NCBI RefSeq assembly: GCF_963681195.1
Contig: NZ_OY808997.1
Location: 2,666,001-2,730,000, forward strand
Origin: Vibrio sp. 16
Lineage (GTDB): Bacteria > Pseudomonadota > Gammaproteobacteria > Enterobacterales > Vibrionaceae
Reading direction: 5' to 3'
DNA: 64,000 bases
Shown: positions 45,859 through 53,058 of the stretch, in pieces
Layout: each line of letters starts with the position of its first letter
Position numbering within the stretch: position 1 is the first letter of the stretch
Notes under the pieces: generated by a model
Database searches by the model: none
Told to the model about the DNA's origin: nothing
What the model saw: only the letters and a program-made list of their open reading frames with translations
Program-made: the position numbers and the translations under genes

Positions 45859-46314
45859 ATGTTTCAGATTGGTGAATTGGCGAAACGCTGCGGTGTGACT
45901 GCAGATACGCTTCGGTTTTATGAGAAAAATCAGCTAATAAACCCCGCAGGCCGCAGTGAGTCGGGCTATCGCTTGTACAATGAGGAAAACCAGCGGCAAG
46001 TCAGCTTCATCTTGAAAGCAAAAGATTTAGGCTTGAGTTTGGATGAAATTAAAGAGCTTTTAGAGATAAAACTCGAGGCAACCGAGCACAGTTGTGCTGA
46101 GGTAAAAGCGATCACTACGGCTAAATTGAGGCTGATTGATGAGAAGATCCGTGAATTGACCAGAATTCGCAGTGCGTTACGGAAGATAAATGATGCTTGC
46201 TGCGGCCACGTAGATGATGATGCGAGTCATTGCTCGATACTTGGTGCGTTGGCGGACGATGAGCGACACAGCGAATCGTGCTGTGATGAGGTGGCTCAAG
46301 TTAAGAAGCGATAA
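45859..46314 (+). CDS. zntR: MerR-family zinc-responsive regulator ZntR
   Basis: The 151-residue regulator has the MerR DNA-binding domain (MFQIGELAKRCGVTADTLRFYEK), a long dimerisation helix, and the Zn-binding Cys79, Cys114, Cys115, His117 and Cys125 that correspond to ZntR ligands. It activates the zinc exporter gene zntA by distorting its promoter. zntA is not in this window. ATG 45859 has AATTAGGA ahead of it. Its 3' end overlaps the convergent diguanylate cyclase gene by 14 bp. Confidence 0.9.
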   Translation: MFQIGELAKRCGVTADTLRFYEKNQLINPAGRSESGYRLYNEENQRQVSFILKAKDLGLSLDEIKELLEIKLEATEHSCAEVKAITTAKLRLIDEKIRELTRIRSALRKINDACCGHVDDDASHCSILGALADDERHSESCCDEVAQVKKR

Positions 46315-47287
46315 GGATTTTGGTTTTATTGCTGTCCGAGTCGATTTTCATATTGGGCAGGTTGGCATAATAGATCGTGACCTGATTGCGGCCAGTATGC
46401 TTGGAGTAGTACATGGCTTTGTCTGCTTGAACCAACAAGGTTTTGACATCAGAAAGCGTGTCGTCAGCTTCGGCAATACCAATACTGACGGTAGGGAAGA
46501 TCAGTTTGCCGTCTACTTCACAAGGCGTCGTTTCGATCGATTCACGAATACGTTCAGCAATATCATAGGCTTGAATTGCGCCAATCTTGCTGAGCATGAT
46601 GCCAAACTCTTCTCCTCCTAATCGGCCAATAGCATCGCTAGAACGAATCTGCTGTTGGCAGATGCGTGCGACGTGAGCGATCACCTCATCTCCCGACAAG
46701 TGACCCACTTGATCATTGATCTCTTTAAAATGGTCGATGTCGATCATCAAGCAACTGACGTGCTCTTTAGCTTGTCTGGCTGCCATAAAGGCTTGATCGA
46801 GCTCTAACATGAAAGCTCTGCGGTTGAGAACCTTAGTCAGTTCATCCGTTTCAGAGAGACGCTTTAAAGTTTGCTCACGCTGATGAGCATCGGTGATATC
46901 TCGTTCTTGCCACAAAACATATTGCCTACCTGCAAGCGTGCAAAGCGGCTTGATTGTTGCTTCAAACCAGGCTTCACCATGCAGTTGATCCAACTCTTCA
47001 ATTGAGAGCTGTTGGCAGTCGAGAGGCGAAATGGCGTATTGAATGACGCTTGGTTTCTGAGATTTAAGGACACTGTTGAGTGCTTGCAGTAATTCTTCTG
47101 CTTTAGGCTTGCTTAGAGTTGTGCTCAGAGAGCTTGTCTTTGACGTATCTAGGCGAGTTGCGTGGAACGTACCACCAAACCCTTCGACAAATTGACCATA
47201 TTGATCGAGTACAAATAGCTGTTCGGGGAGCTCATTCAGCAATAGCTGAAGCCATTCTTCCCGTTGCATATCAATCATGTAGTTCAA
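46301..47287 (-). CDS. Diguanylate cyclase with N-terminal PAS-like sensor
   Basis: In this 328-residue cytoplasmic protein residues about 15-135 look like a PAS domain (LPEQLFVLDQYGQFVEGFGG ... QERDITDAHQREQTL). The GGDEF domain (about 145-310) has the active-site loop GGEEF 224-228 and an RSSD inhibitory I-site at 215-218 with correct spacing. It should make c-di-GMP and be product-inhibited. No membrane segments are seen. The ligand of the sensor domain is unknown. It is the last core gene before the genomic island. Confidence 0.92.
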   Translation of the reverse strand: MNYMIDMQREEWLQLLLNELPEQLFVLDQYGQFVEGFGGTFHATRLDTSKTSSLSTTLSKPKAEELLQALNSVLKSQKPSVIQYAISPLDCQQLSIEELDQLHGEAWFEATIKPLCTLAGRQYVLWQERDITDAHQREQTLKRLSETDELTKVLNRRAFMLELDQAFMAARQAKEHVSCLMIDIDHFKEINDQVGHLSGDEVIAHVARICQQQIRSSDAIGRLGGEEFGIMLSKIGAIQAYDIAERIRESIETTPCEVDGKLIFPTVSIGIAEADDTLSDVKTLLVQADKAMYYSKHTGRNQVTIYYANLPNMKIDSDSNKTKILIAS

Positions 47288-47417
47288 TCCAGATCACCAA
47301 AGAATTGACCATTATATAAGGGTGGTTGTTGTGATCAATCTCAATAGATCACACTTTGATTATAATTTAGTCAATAAGTACTACGTTCGGTACGAGCTAC
47401 AAAATTTCGGACTAACA

Positions 47418-47453
47418 GAAAAGAAAAAGCCGAATCGGTAAGATTCGGCTTTT
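47418..47453 (-). terminator. Ancestral fis terminator, displaced by the island
   Basis: The stem AAAAGCCGAATC / GATTCGGCTTTT is followed by TTTTTCTTTTCT on the minus strand. It lies about 30 bp beyond the left copy of the fis 3' end, the position expected for the original terminator of fis before insertion. Confidence 0.75.
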
Positions 47454-47480
47454 CCAAAGTCAGAAATAATGCACTAACGA

Positions 47481-47498
47481 ATTAGTTCATGCCGTATT
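47481..47498 (-). repeat. attL core: duplicate of the fis 3' end
   Basis: ATTAGTTCATGCCGTATT is identical to 61848-61865. On the minus strand it reads the last codons of fis (Tyr-Gly-Met-Asn-stop). It has no fis gene behind it and is the left boundary of the island. Confidence 0.88.
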
Positions 47499-47626
47499 AT
47501 CTGAATCCTTGTTTTTGTATGTTTTGCTTTGTTCCTATTTGTTATTTTAATTTAAATTAAAACAATGACTTGAGTTGTTTTTTGTCTTCGTTTGTTTTTG
47601 CTTGTTTTCTGTCTTATGATGATCTC

Positions 47627-47647
47627 GGGGTACATATGGGGGTACAT
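47627..47647 (+). repeat. Left arm-type direct repeat
   Basis: Two copies of GGGGTACAT separated by ATG. The whole 21 bp recurs in the same orientation at 61762-61782, near the other end. It sits 34 bp before the integrase ATG. Likely integrase arm-binding sites, possibly also autoregulatory. Confidence 0.7.
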
Positions 47648-47680
47648 GGAAACGGTCTATGAACCCCGAAAAGAGGTCTT

Positions 47681-48913
47681 ATGGGTAAGCTATTCGATAA
47701 AAATCTAAAAACTGTCTTAAATAAGAGTCATTCGAAAGGTTTTGTATTGACTGATGGTGCAGGTTTAGGTGCGAGAGTATCTGAAAAAGGCAAAGTACGT
47801 TGGCAGTACCGGTATAAAATTGATGGAAAGAGCCGTCGGCTGGATCTTGGTGACTATCCAGCTCTCTCTTTATTGAAAGCAAGAGAAGAAGCTCAGCAGT
47901 GTCGAGAGTGGTTAGCTCAAGGCTATGACCCGAGCCACCAGCGCTCGCTTGTTCGCAATGAAACTCTAAAACCTGTTTCCGTAAAAGATGCCTTAGAGTA
48001 TTGGTTAGTTAACTATGCTGAAGATAATCGCGCGAATGCCTCAAAGCATAGAGCTCAGTTTCAAAAACATATTTACCCATACATAGGCTCATTACCTTTG
48101 GCGCAAACGGAAACACGCCACTGGGTTGATTGCTTTGCTCGAATTACTAAGGGAATTGTAGGTAAGCAACGGCCTGCTCCTGTCGCTGCTGGTTATGTGT
48201 TACAGAATGCGAAGCAAGCGTTGAGGTTTTGTCGTGTTCGTCAGTATGCTTTTAATCGAGCTTTGGACGATTTAACTATTTCTGATGTTGGTAACAAACA
48301 GCAGAAAAAAGACCGTGTATTGTCGGTTAAAGAATTGAAAGACGTTTGGTCTCTAGTGACCGAAGAGGGGCTGTTTGATAATCAGTATTATCGTAATTTA
48401 TTGAGGATATTGATTATTTTTGGTGCTAGGACGCAGGAGGTTCGCCTCTCAACTTGGGCTGAGTGGGACTTTGAAGAGATGCTATGGACTGTGCCAAAAG
48501 ATCACAGCAAAGGTGGAGATAAGATACTTCGTCCAATACCTAAAGAGATTCAATCGTGGTTAGTTAAACTTAAAGATGGGGCAAACAAATCAGAACCTAT
48601 TTTAGGTGAAGTAAAAACACCTGAAGCAGTTAGTCAATATGGACGCATGCTTTGGAAAAAAATGGGACATGAAGATAAGTGGGCTTTACATGATCTACGA
48701 AGAACGATGGCTACTCGACTGAATGAATTAGGTGTTGCACCTCATATTGTTGAGCAACTACTAGGTCATAGTTTAGGAGGGATTATGCAAATTTATAACC
48801 GCAGTCAATATATCCCTGAAAAGTCAGCAGCGTTGACTATTTGGATAGAGCATTTGGATATACTAGTTGGTGAGCATGAAAACGTAGTGCCAATCAGGAT
48901 TGCAAATGTCTAA
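47681..48913 (+). CDS. P4-type tyrosine integrase
   Basis: The 410-residue protein has an N-terminal arm-binding domain (FVLTDGAGLGARVSEKGKVRWQYRY, the DUF4102 type), a core-binding domain (about 100-195) and the catalytic domain. The catalytic residues are Arg250 (FGARTQEVRL), His337 and Arg340 (HDLRRT), His363 (LLGHSL) and Tyr372 (IMQIYNRSQY). All are present, so it should be active. Its 3' end overlaps a small gene by 8 bp. It is oriented inward from the left end of the element. Confidence 0.95.
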   Translation: MGKLFDKNLKTVLNKSHSKGFVLTDGAGLGARVSEKGKVRWQYRYKIDGKSRRLDLGDYPALSLLKAREEAQQCREWLAQGYDPSHQRSLVRNETLKPVSVKDALEYWLVNYAEDNRANASKHRAQFQKHIYPYIGSLPLAQTETRHWVDCFARITKGIVGKQRPAPVAAGYVLQNAKQALRFCRVRQYAFNRALDDLTISDVGNKQQKKDRVLSVKELKDVWSLVTEEGLFDNQYYRNLLRILIIFGARTQEVRLSTWAEWDFEEMLWTVPKDHSKGGDKILRPIPKEIQSWLVKLKDGANKSEPILGEVKTPEAVSQYGRMLWKKMGHEDKWALHDLRRTMATRLNELGVAPHIVEQLLGHSLGGIMQIYNRSQYIPEKSAALTIWIEHLDILVGEHENVVPIRIANV

Positions 48914-49007
48914 ACTGAATTATAAGAATCGAGTTCAAGAACTTGTAGCGGTTGTAGTCGGTTATGAACTCTACGGTACTCACATTGATTGTGGGAGTGA
49001 AAAATGA
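48906..49007 (+). CDS. Small 33-residue protein coupled to the integrase
   Basis: ATG 48906 lies inside the last codons of the integrase, with AGGA six bases upstream. The frame encodes 33 residues (MSKLNYKNRVQELVAVVVGY then ELYGTHIDCGSEK) and stops in an ATGA overlap with the next gene. Good ribosome site, overlap on both sides and protein-like composition argue for translation. No family is recognised. It may be a short regulator or directionality factor, or simply couple translation of the 152-residue gene. Confidence 0.55.
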   Translation: MSKLNYKNRVQELVAVVVGYELYGTHIDCGSEK

Positions 49008-49462
49008 AAACTAGTGTCCTGCAAAGAGCTGAGTCGGAATTGCTAGTGCTGATCCAATATGATTTTTTCTTTGAGGAAGAACCTAGTGCTCAGTATTTTT
49101 GGTTCCCCCATTTAGAGCGAAACGAACTCAAGGAATGGTGGGTAAGCCAGAGTTCTATCTCCAAATATTGTGGCTCAAGTCAACACTGGGGTGGAGAGTT
49201 AGTTCTTGCTGCTACGCAGGAGCTAAAGGAACTTCACGATGAGTTAAGGTTTAAGCACCACTATATAAGCATCGGCTTAGGTGATGGCGATACATTCCTT
49301 GTTCCTGCTGGTCAAGACATAGTCTATCATCGGGGGTATCGTGGTCCAGTACACGGAACTCCATATTTCATCTATCAAAAAGAAGAGCTAAGAGCTTGGT
49401 TTAAGGATGAAAGCAATGAGTTAAGAGATTGGTTTGACTCTAATGTAGCGATTCTTTTCTAG
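49004..49462 (+). CDS. Unrecognised 152-residue protein, third gene of the integrase operon
   Basis: The protein is acidic and very rich in aromatic residues (for example YDFFFEEEPSAQYFWFPHLE and KEWWVSQS), with a Gly-rich middle (SIGLGDGDTFLVPAGQD) and a charged helical end (KEELRAWFKDESNELRDWF). It has no signal peptide, membrane segment or known motif. GGGAG sits six bases before ATG 49004, which overlaps the preceding stop. Position behind the integrase suggests either element maintenance or a defence function; neither is shown by sequence. Confidence 0.7.
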   Translation: MKTSVLQRAESELLVLIQYDFFFEEEPSAQYFWFPHLERNELKEWWVSQSSISKYCGSSQHWGGELVLAATQELKELHDELRFKHHYISIGLGDGDTFLVPAGQDIVYHRGYRGPVHGTPYFIYQKEELRAWFKDESNELRDWFDSNVAILF

Positions 49463-49499
49463 GAGCGTTACGACCAAGCAAGAAAATATGTGTTGCTTC

Positions 49500-49557
49500 A
49501 TCGGGTAGTGTAGAGGCAGCGTAATATTATCTGACGTTGGAATATTGCTTACCTTAG
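49500..49557 (-). pseudogene. Relic of a second AlbA_2-type gene
   Basis: This stretch closely resembles 50249-50306 inside the neighbouring AlbA_2 gene, in the same order and orientation. The minus strand reads VSNIPTSDNI, then after a frameshift AASTLPDE, against GVNNIPTPDNVFAASALPEK in the intact protein. No flanking similarity is seen, so it is a small decayed fragment of a paralogue. Confidence 0.65.
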
Positions 49558-49575
49558 TAGAGGGCATTTTGAATT

Positions 49576-49599
49576 GCTGGTGGTACTAAAGCCACCAGC
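49576..49599. repeat. Stem-loop GCTGGTGG / CCACCAGC
   Basis: 8-bp perfect stem with an 8-base loop. The right arm with its preceding AAAG is identical to that of the hairpin at 59035-59056 behind hsdR. No T-run follows. Confidence 0.5.
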
Positions 49600-49677
49600 T
49601 AACAAAGACATAGCTATACGCAGATCTTATTTTCTATACTTATGACAAATGGATCGGGAGTGCCCGGTCGACGTTGG

Positions 49678-49706
49678 AACCTCGGTGAGTATCATTGAGG
49701 TTTTTC
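49678..49706 (+). terminator. Probable terminator at the end of the integrase operon
   Basis: The stem AACCTCGGTGA / TCATTGAGGTT has two G-T pairs and a GTA loop, and is followed by TTTC. It lies about 215 bp after the 152-residue gene and just before the convergent AlbA_2 gene end. Confidence 0.65.
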
Positions 49707-49734
49707 GATATTTGGGGCACGGGAATGAACTTGT

Positions 49735-51804
49735 CTATTTAGTGCTGTACGCCTGACGAGGTGTTCTCGGTGATTGTGGGAACGCTAATTCTAAAACACC
49801 ATCCTCTACCATTGACTTCAAGTAGTTCTGTCTAATACTTTGATTTGTTCTACCCAATAATGATGCGAGCTGCGCTACTTCTATAAAATGCCCGGTGCAC
49901 AGTTCAGCAATGACTTCCTTCATTTGCTCTTTTGATGTTCTAGATTTTGCTTTCACAGGTGAAGCGAGGCTGCTTAACTCCTCATAGAAGTCTTGCTGAA
50001 GCTGCTCTAGGTCATCAATGATCGGTTTAGACAGTAGTTCCGATAACAGGCGACCATGTTGATCTCTTGGTTTAGTATCTTCGTTGTGCGTTGTGTTGCT
50101 GCTTTTATGCGTTATGTTGTCGTCGCTATGCGTTATGTTGTCGTCGTTATGCGTTATGTTGTCGTCGCTATGCGTTATGTTGTCGTCGTTATGCGTTATG
50201 TTGTCGTCGCTATGCGTTATGTCTAAATCGATATTAGGCACTACTTTCTCTGGTAGTGCAGAGGCAGCAAAAACATTATCTGGAGTTGGAATGTTGTTTA
50301 CACCGGGCAGGGTGTAGTACTTGTGCTTGCTTTCTCCAGCCGCTACTAAAAAGTTTTTGTTTACAAGCCGAGGCAGGATTAGAGTAACTTCACGGGTGTG
50401 CTTTTCAGTTAGCTCACAAGCTCGTTCATGGTTAATCCACCCCTCTACAGCGGCACTGACTACGATTTTAGTCTCAAGTTCATCTAACGAGTAAAAGTCA
50501 TCGCCAAAAATAGCATGGAGTTGCTCCATTGTTTCCTGTGGGATTAGCCCCGCAGTGCTTAACTCTAATATTGTTTGATCAGGTGACTGCCTTTCAGTAA
50601 ATTTTGGCTTTCTCCACTTGGCATCATTCCATCCACTGTAAATCTTAGGTATTCCAGAGCCTGCTCGTTCGCTGAGGCCTATTAAGAGAAACATCTTTTG
50701 TAGTGTTTGGTTGCGGCAATCGCTCAGCCCACCATCAATAACATCTTCAAGGGGAATTCTCATTAACCCCGGATTACGAAAGCCAAAGAGATCCGGGCGC
50801 TTCACTATTAGCAATGGTACACGGACAGTAAAATCAGCGTGTACGAGACTATTGATAAGAGCTTCACGCAAAGCGATGTGAACAGGTGTATTATTTCTTC
50901 GCTGGCCATCTTCTAGCTTGAATGGCACTTTTAGATCAGCGGTTAGGCGTTGATAAACCTTTCGATAGAAGTCGAATAAGTTTCCAGACCAAGTCCCGTC
51001 GTAATGAACACGGTCAATCCATCTTAATTCTGTTTTTGCTTCTGGTCTTTCTTGATAATCAACGAAGTAGTCAGGGTGTACAGAGGTAATCGCATCCCAT
51101 GTACCAAACATTAAAATACCAGCTACCGTGATACCTTGTTTACCCGTTTCTCTGTCTTTACGCCACCCGCCAATTTGTTTAAAAAAATCAAACAGATCTG
51201 AAGATAAAAATGGATGATCTGGGTTGTGGGAAGCTAAAAGATTTCGGTAAGCATTAAGTGTTGTAACGTCAATATCATCATCAAAGGAATAATGCTCAGA
51301 TAGAACCTCGTTGTCTCGTGAATCATTGAGCTGTTCAGCAAGCATACGCTTAACGGTTTCTTCATCACAGACTCTATCGCCTTCATGGAGCCTAACGTAG
51401 GTCTTGCCACCCATAGGGTTCTTTCCTAGATAAACAGGTTTTTGCTTTCGGGTTGCAGGTGGAATATGGATGGCGAGAACATCTTTGCCATCCATTACTA
51501 CAACTTGAACATCTTCCTCAGAGAGTAGATTCACACTTACTCTGTCACGATCACTAAGCTGGTTAAAAAGGTCGGTTCGGACTTTCTCAATATCTGTTAC
51601 ACCCACAGGAGTAAACTCTCGGTCTGTCTCTTTTACACCAAGTATTACCCAACCACCTCGACCATTTGCCATTGCGGAATAACTAGACCAAAAGTCTTTG
51701 GGTAGTTGCCCCTTACCATTTTTGCCACCTGCAAGTTTAAACTCGATCTCAGAGGACTCCGCCAGTATTTGTAAGTCGATAATATCTTGGATGGAAGTGG
51801 TCAT
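49735..51804 (-). CDS. AlbA_2-domain, RecG-like ATP-binding protein with in-frame tandem repeats
   Basis: The 689-residue protein starts with an AlbA_2 (Schlafen-type) domain (SSEIEFKLAGG ... YSAMANGRGGWVILGVKE, about 15-115). An ATP-binding C-terminal part follows, with EALINSLVHADF 314-325 and ERAGSGIPKI 379-388, the usual pair in so-called ATP-dependent DNA helicase-like/putative transcriptional regulators. A winged-helix stretch is likely at 440-500. Residues 529-576 are tandem ITH(S/N)DDN repeats, and a C-terminal HTH-like tail ends the protein. Related genes are frequent beside type I restriction systems and in defence islands. The role is unproven. GGAAT ahead of ATG 51804 is its ribosome site. 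Confidence 0.85.
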   Translation of the reverse strand: MTTSIQDIIDLQILAESSEIEFKLAGGKNGKGQLPKDFWSSYSAMANGRGGWVILGVKETDREFTPVGVTDIEKVRTDLFNQLSDRDRVSVNLLSEEDVQVVVMDGKDVLAIHIPPATRKQKPVYLGKNPMGGKTYVRLHEGDRVCDEETVKRMLAEQLNDSRDNEVLSEHYSFDDDIDVTTLNAYRNLLASHNPDHPFLSSDLFDFFKQIGGWRKDRETGKQGITVAGILMFGTWDAITSVHPDYFVDYQERPEAKTELRWIDRVHYDGTWSGNLFDFYRKVYQRLTADLKVPFKLEDGQRRNNTPVHIALREALINSLVHADFTVRVPLLIVKRPDLFGFRNPGLMRIPLEDVIDGGLSDCRNQTLQKMFLLIGLSERAGSGIPKIYSGWNDAKWRKPKFTERQSPDQTILELSTAGLIPQETMEQLHAIFGDDFYSLDELETKIVVSAAVEGWINHERACELTEKHTREVTLILPRLVNKNFLVAAGESKHKYYTLPGVNNIPTPDNVFAASALPEKVVPNIDLDITHSDDNITHNDDNITHSDDNITHNDDNITHSDDNITHKSSNTTHNEDTKPRDQHGRLLSELLSKPIIDDLEQLQQDFYEELSSLASPVKAKSRTSKEQMKEVIAELCTGHFIEVAQLASLLGRTNQSIRQNYLKSMVEDGVLELAFPQSPRTPRQAYSTK
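50078..50220 (-). repeat. 21-bp in-frame tandem repeat in the AlbA_2 gene
   Basis: About six 21-bp units encode ITHSDDN and ITHNDDN in strict alternation, followed by degenerate ITHKSSN and TTHNEDT units. Alternate units differ at one base (CGCTAT or CGTTAT on the + strand), which gives a 42-bp higher-order period. Because 21 is a multiple of 3, copy-number change keeps the frame. Confidence 0.88.
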
Positions 51805-52110
51805 TTCATTCCTTAAATCTTTGGGCTGGTGGGTGGGGCTCTGATTACTGATTGTATCTGAGAATCGTTTTTTTTTGGAACAGTAAGAGCAAGTTTATTG
51901 ATTCATGGATCTATCACTATATAAGTGAAGAGTTGGTGTGATTGGAAGCAAATATGGACCACTTTCACTAGGTTCTTCTATGTAGAAATGTGAATTGGTC
52001 TAAGCAATGTACATAAGGTTATGGTGTGTGTTTATGTTAGGTGTAAGATTGCACATATCGTTTCACTTAATACTTTTTGATTAGCTTTGTAAGCAAAATA
52101 AGGATAGTCC
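51805..52110. other. Divergent intergenic region between the AlbA_2 gene and the acidic-protein gene
   Basis: 306 bp, AT-rich, with no gene seen. It separates two divergent genes and so must hold promoters for both. I see no clear operator or repeat in it. Confidence 0.5.
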
Positions 52111-52869
52111 ATGCGTTTCGATTCTGATGCCTTTTCTCGATTATTGGAAGAAAGCAAGAATGCAATCGCTCCATTAATGATGGAACGACGAGAGTTTGCC
52201 TCTCTTCTTGAACGACAGAAAATTACAGTTGAACTTATTCAAGAACTAGAAGAGTTGGCTGAATCGCAAGGTGTCATCATGGCGCAAGTTAAACAAGATT
52301 TCTTGTTTGTTGCTAACTGGTATGAATGTGACATTGACAGAGTATACCGTGAGCGTTTTAGCGATAAGGAAATAGATGAGAATTCTGAACTAGCGGAAGC
52401 TAAGCTAGTTAAACTTTGGGCTGACCTCGAACTGGATCCTGACGGTGATTTCAAATCTGATGAGCCAGAGGATGCTCTAGATATCTATCTAGATGCCGTG
52501 AAAGAAGTTATTCACAAATCACCATTCGGACAATCTTCTACACCAGAGTCATTAAAAGAATTTATCTCTATTACTGAGGCTATTGTATCTGAGTATGCGA
52601 GCTTCCTTTCGAGTGATGAACTAGACAGTGATGATTTGGAATCTGCTCTGGATGAATTCGGTGACTTATATGGGGGAGACCCAGATGAATTCCCAGAGGT
52701 GTTCTTACCCGGCTTAGCAAATACCTGCTGTGATACACCTCTGATCAATGAGTTTTATCTTTGCTTCAAAGTTCTCTTTGTAAAACTGACATCTACAGTT
52801 GCTCAAGTTCACGAGCTGTATGCTCACCTTTCCGATATTCGAAAAGCAGTTTACGCAGATTCACACTAG
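52111..52869 (+). CDS. Unrecognised, strongly acidic 252-residue protein upstream of hsdM
   Basis: By hand count about 57 Asp/Glu against about 22 Lys/Arg, so the predicted charge is near -35. It is mostly helical by composition. Acidic runs include DLELDPDGDF, SDEPEDALD and SSDELDSDDLESALDEFGD. The C-terminal 60 residues are more hydrophobic (EFYLCFKVLFVKLTSTVAQVHELY). No signal, membrane helix or motif is recognised. AAGGATAG before ATG 52111 is a good ribosome site. It lies 189 bp before hsdM on the same strand. A DNA-mimic or restriction-control role is possible, but purely inferred from charge and position. Confidence 0.75.
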   Translation: MRFDSDAFSRLLEESKNAIAPLMMERREFASLLERQKITVELIQELEELAESQGVIMAQVKQDFLFVANWYECDIDRVYRERFSDKEIDENSELAEAKLVKLWADLELDPDGDFKSDEPEDALDIYLDAVKEVIHKSPFGQSSTPESLKEFISITEAIVSEYASFLSSDELDSDDLESALDEFGDLYGGDPDEFPEVFLPGLANTCCDTPLINEFYLCFKVLFVKLTSTVAQVHELYAHLSDIRKAVYADSH

Positions 52870-52917
52870 TATGCCGCTCATGTCTTGTCGATGAGTCTTT
52901 CTGATGTGTCACTTCTT

Positions 52918-52939
52918 TTGAGCCGAGCTTTCGGCTCAA
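52918..52939 (+). terminator. Possible weak terminator between the acidic-protein gene and hsdM
   Basis: The stem TTGAGCCGA / TCGGCTCAA has a 4-base loop (GCTT), but there is only a short T-poor tail (TTGCAT). It may be a bidirectional or partial terminator. Confidence 0.45.
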
Positions 52940-53058
52940 TTGCATGTTTAGTTGCGCCTCAAGACTGCACTAGCGTGATAAGAAACAAACTGAGCATTTC
53001 TAGTTTTGGTACAATCTCTCACTATCCCATACTTAATACATACCACAACAGGTAAACC

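Larger units (their letters stand above)
47288..47680. other. Junction region: ancestral fis terminator, attachment site and integrase leader
   Basis: No gene is seen. The region holds the displaced fis terminator (47418-47453), the left attachment repeat (47481-47498), a T-rich stretch, and the 21-bp arm-type repeat (47627-47647) just in front of the integrase. Confidence 0.75.

Noticed and set aside
50097..50228. Regular repeat that looks like a short CRISPR array
   Set aside because: The units are contiguous 21-bp tandem copies without spacers and lie in frame inside a long coding sequence, so they are a protein repeat.
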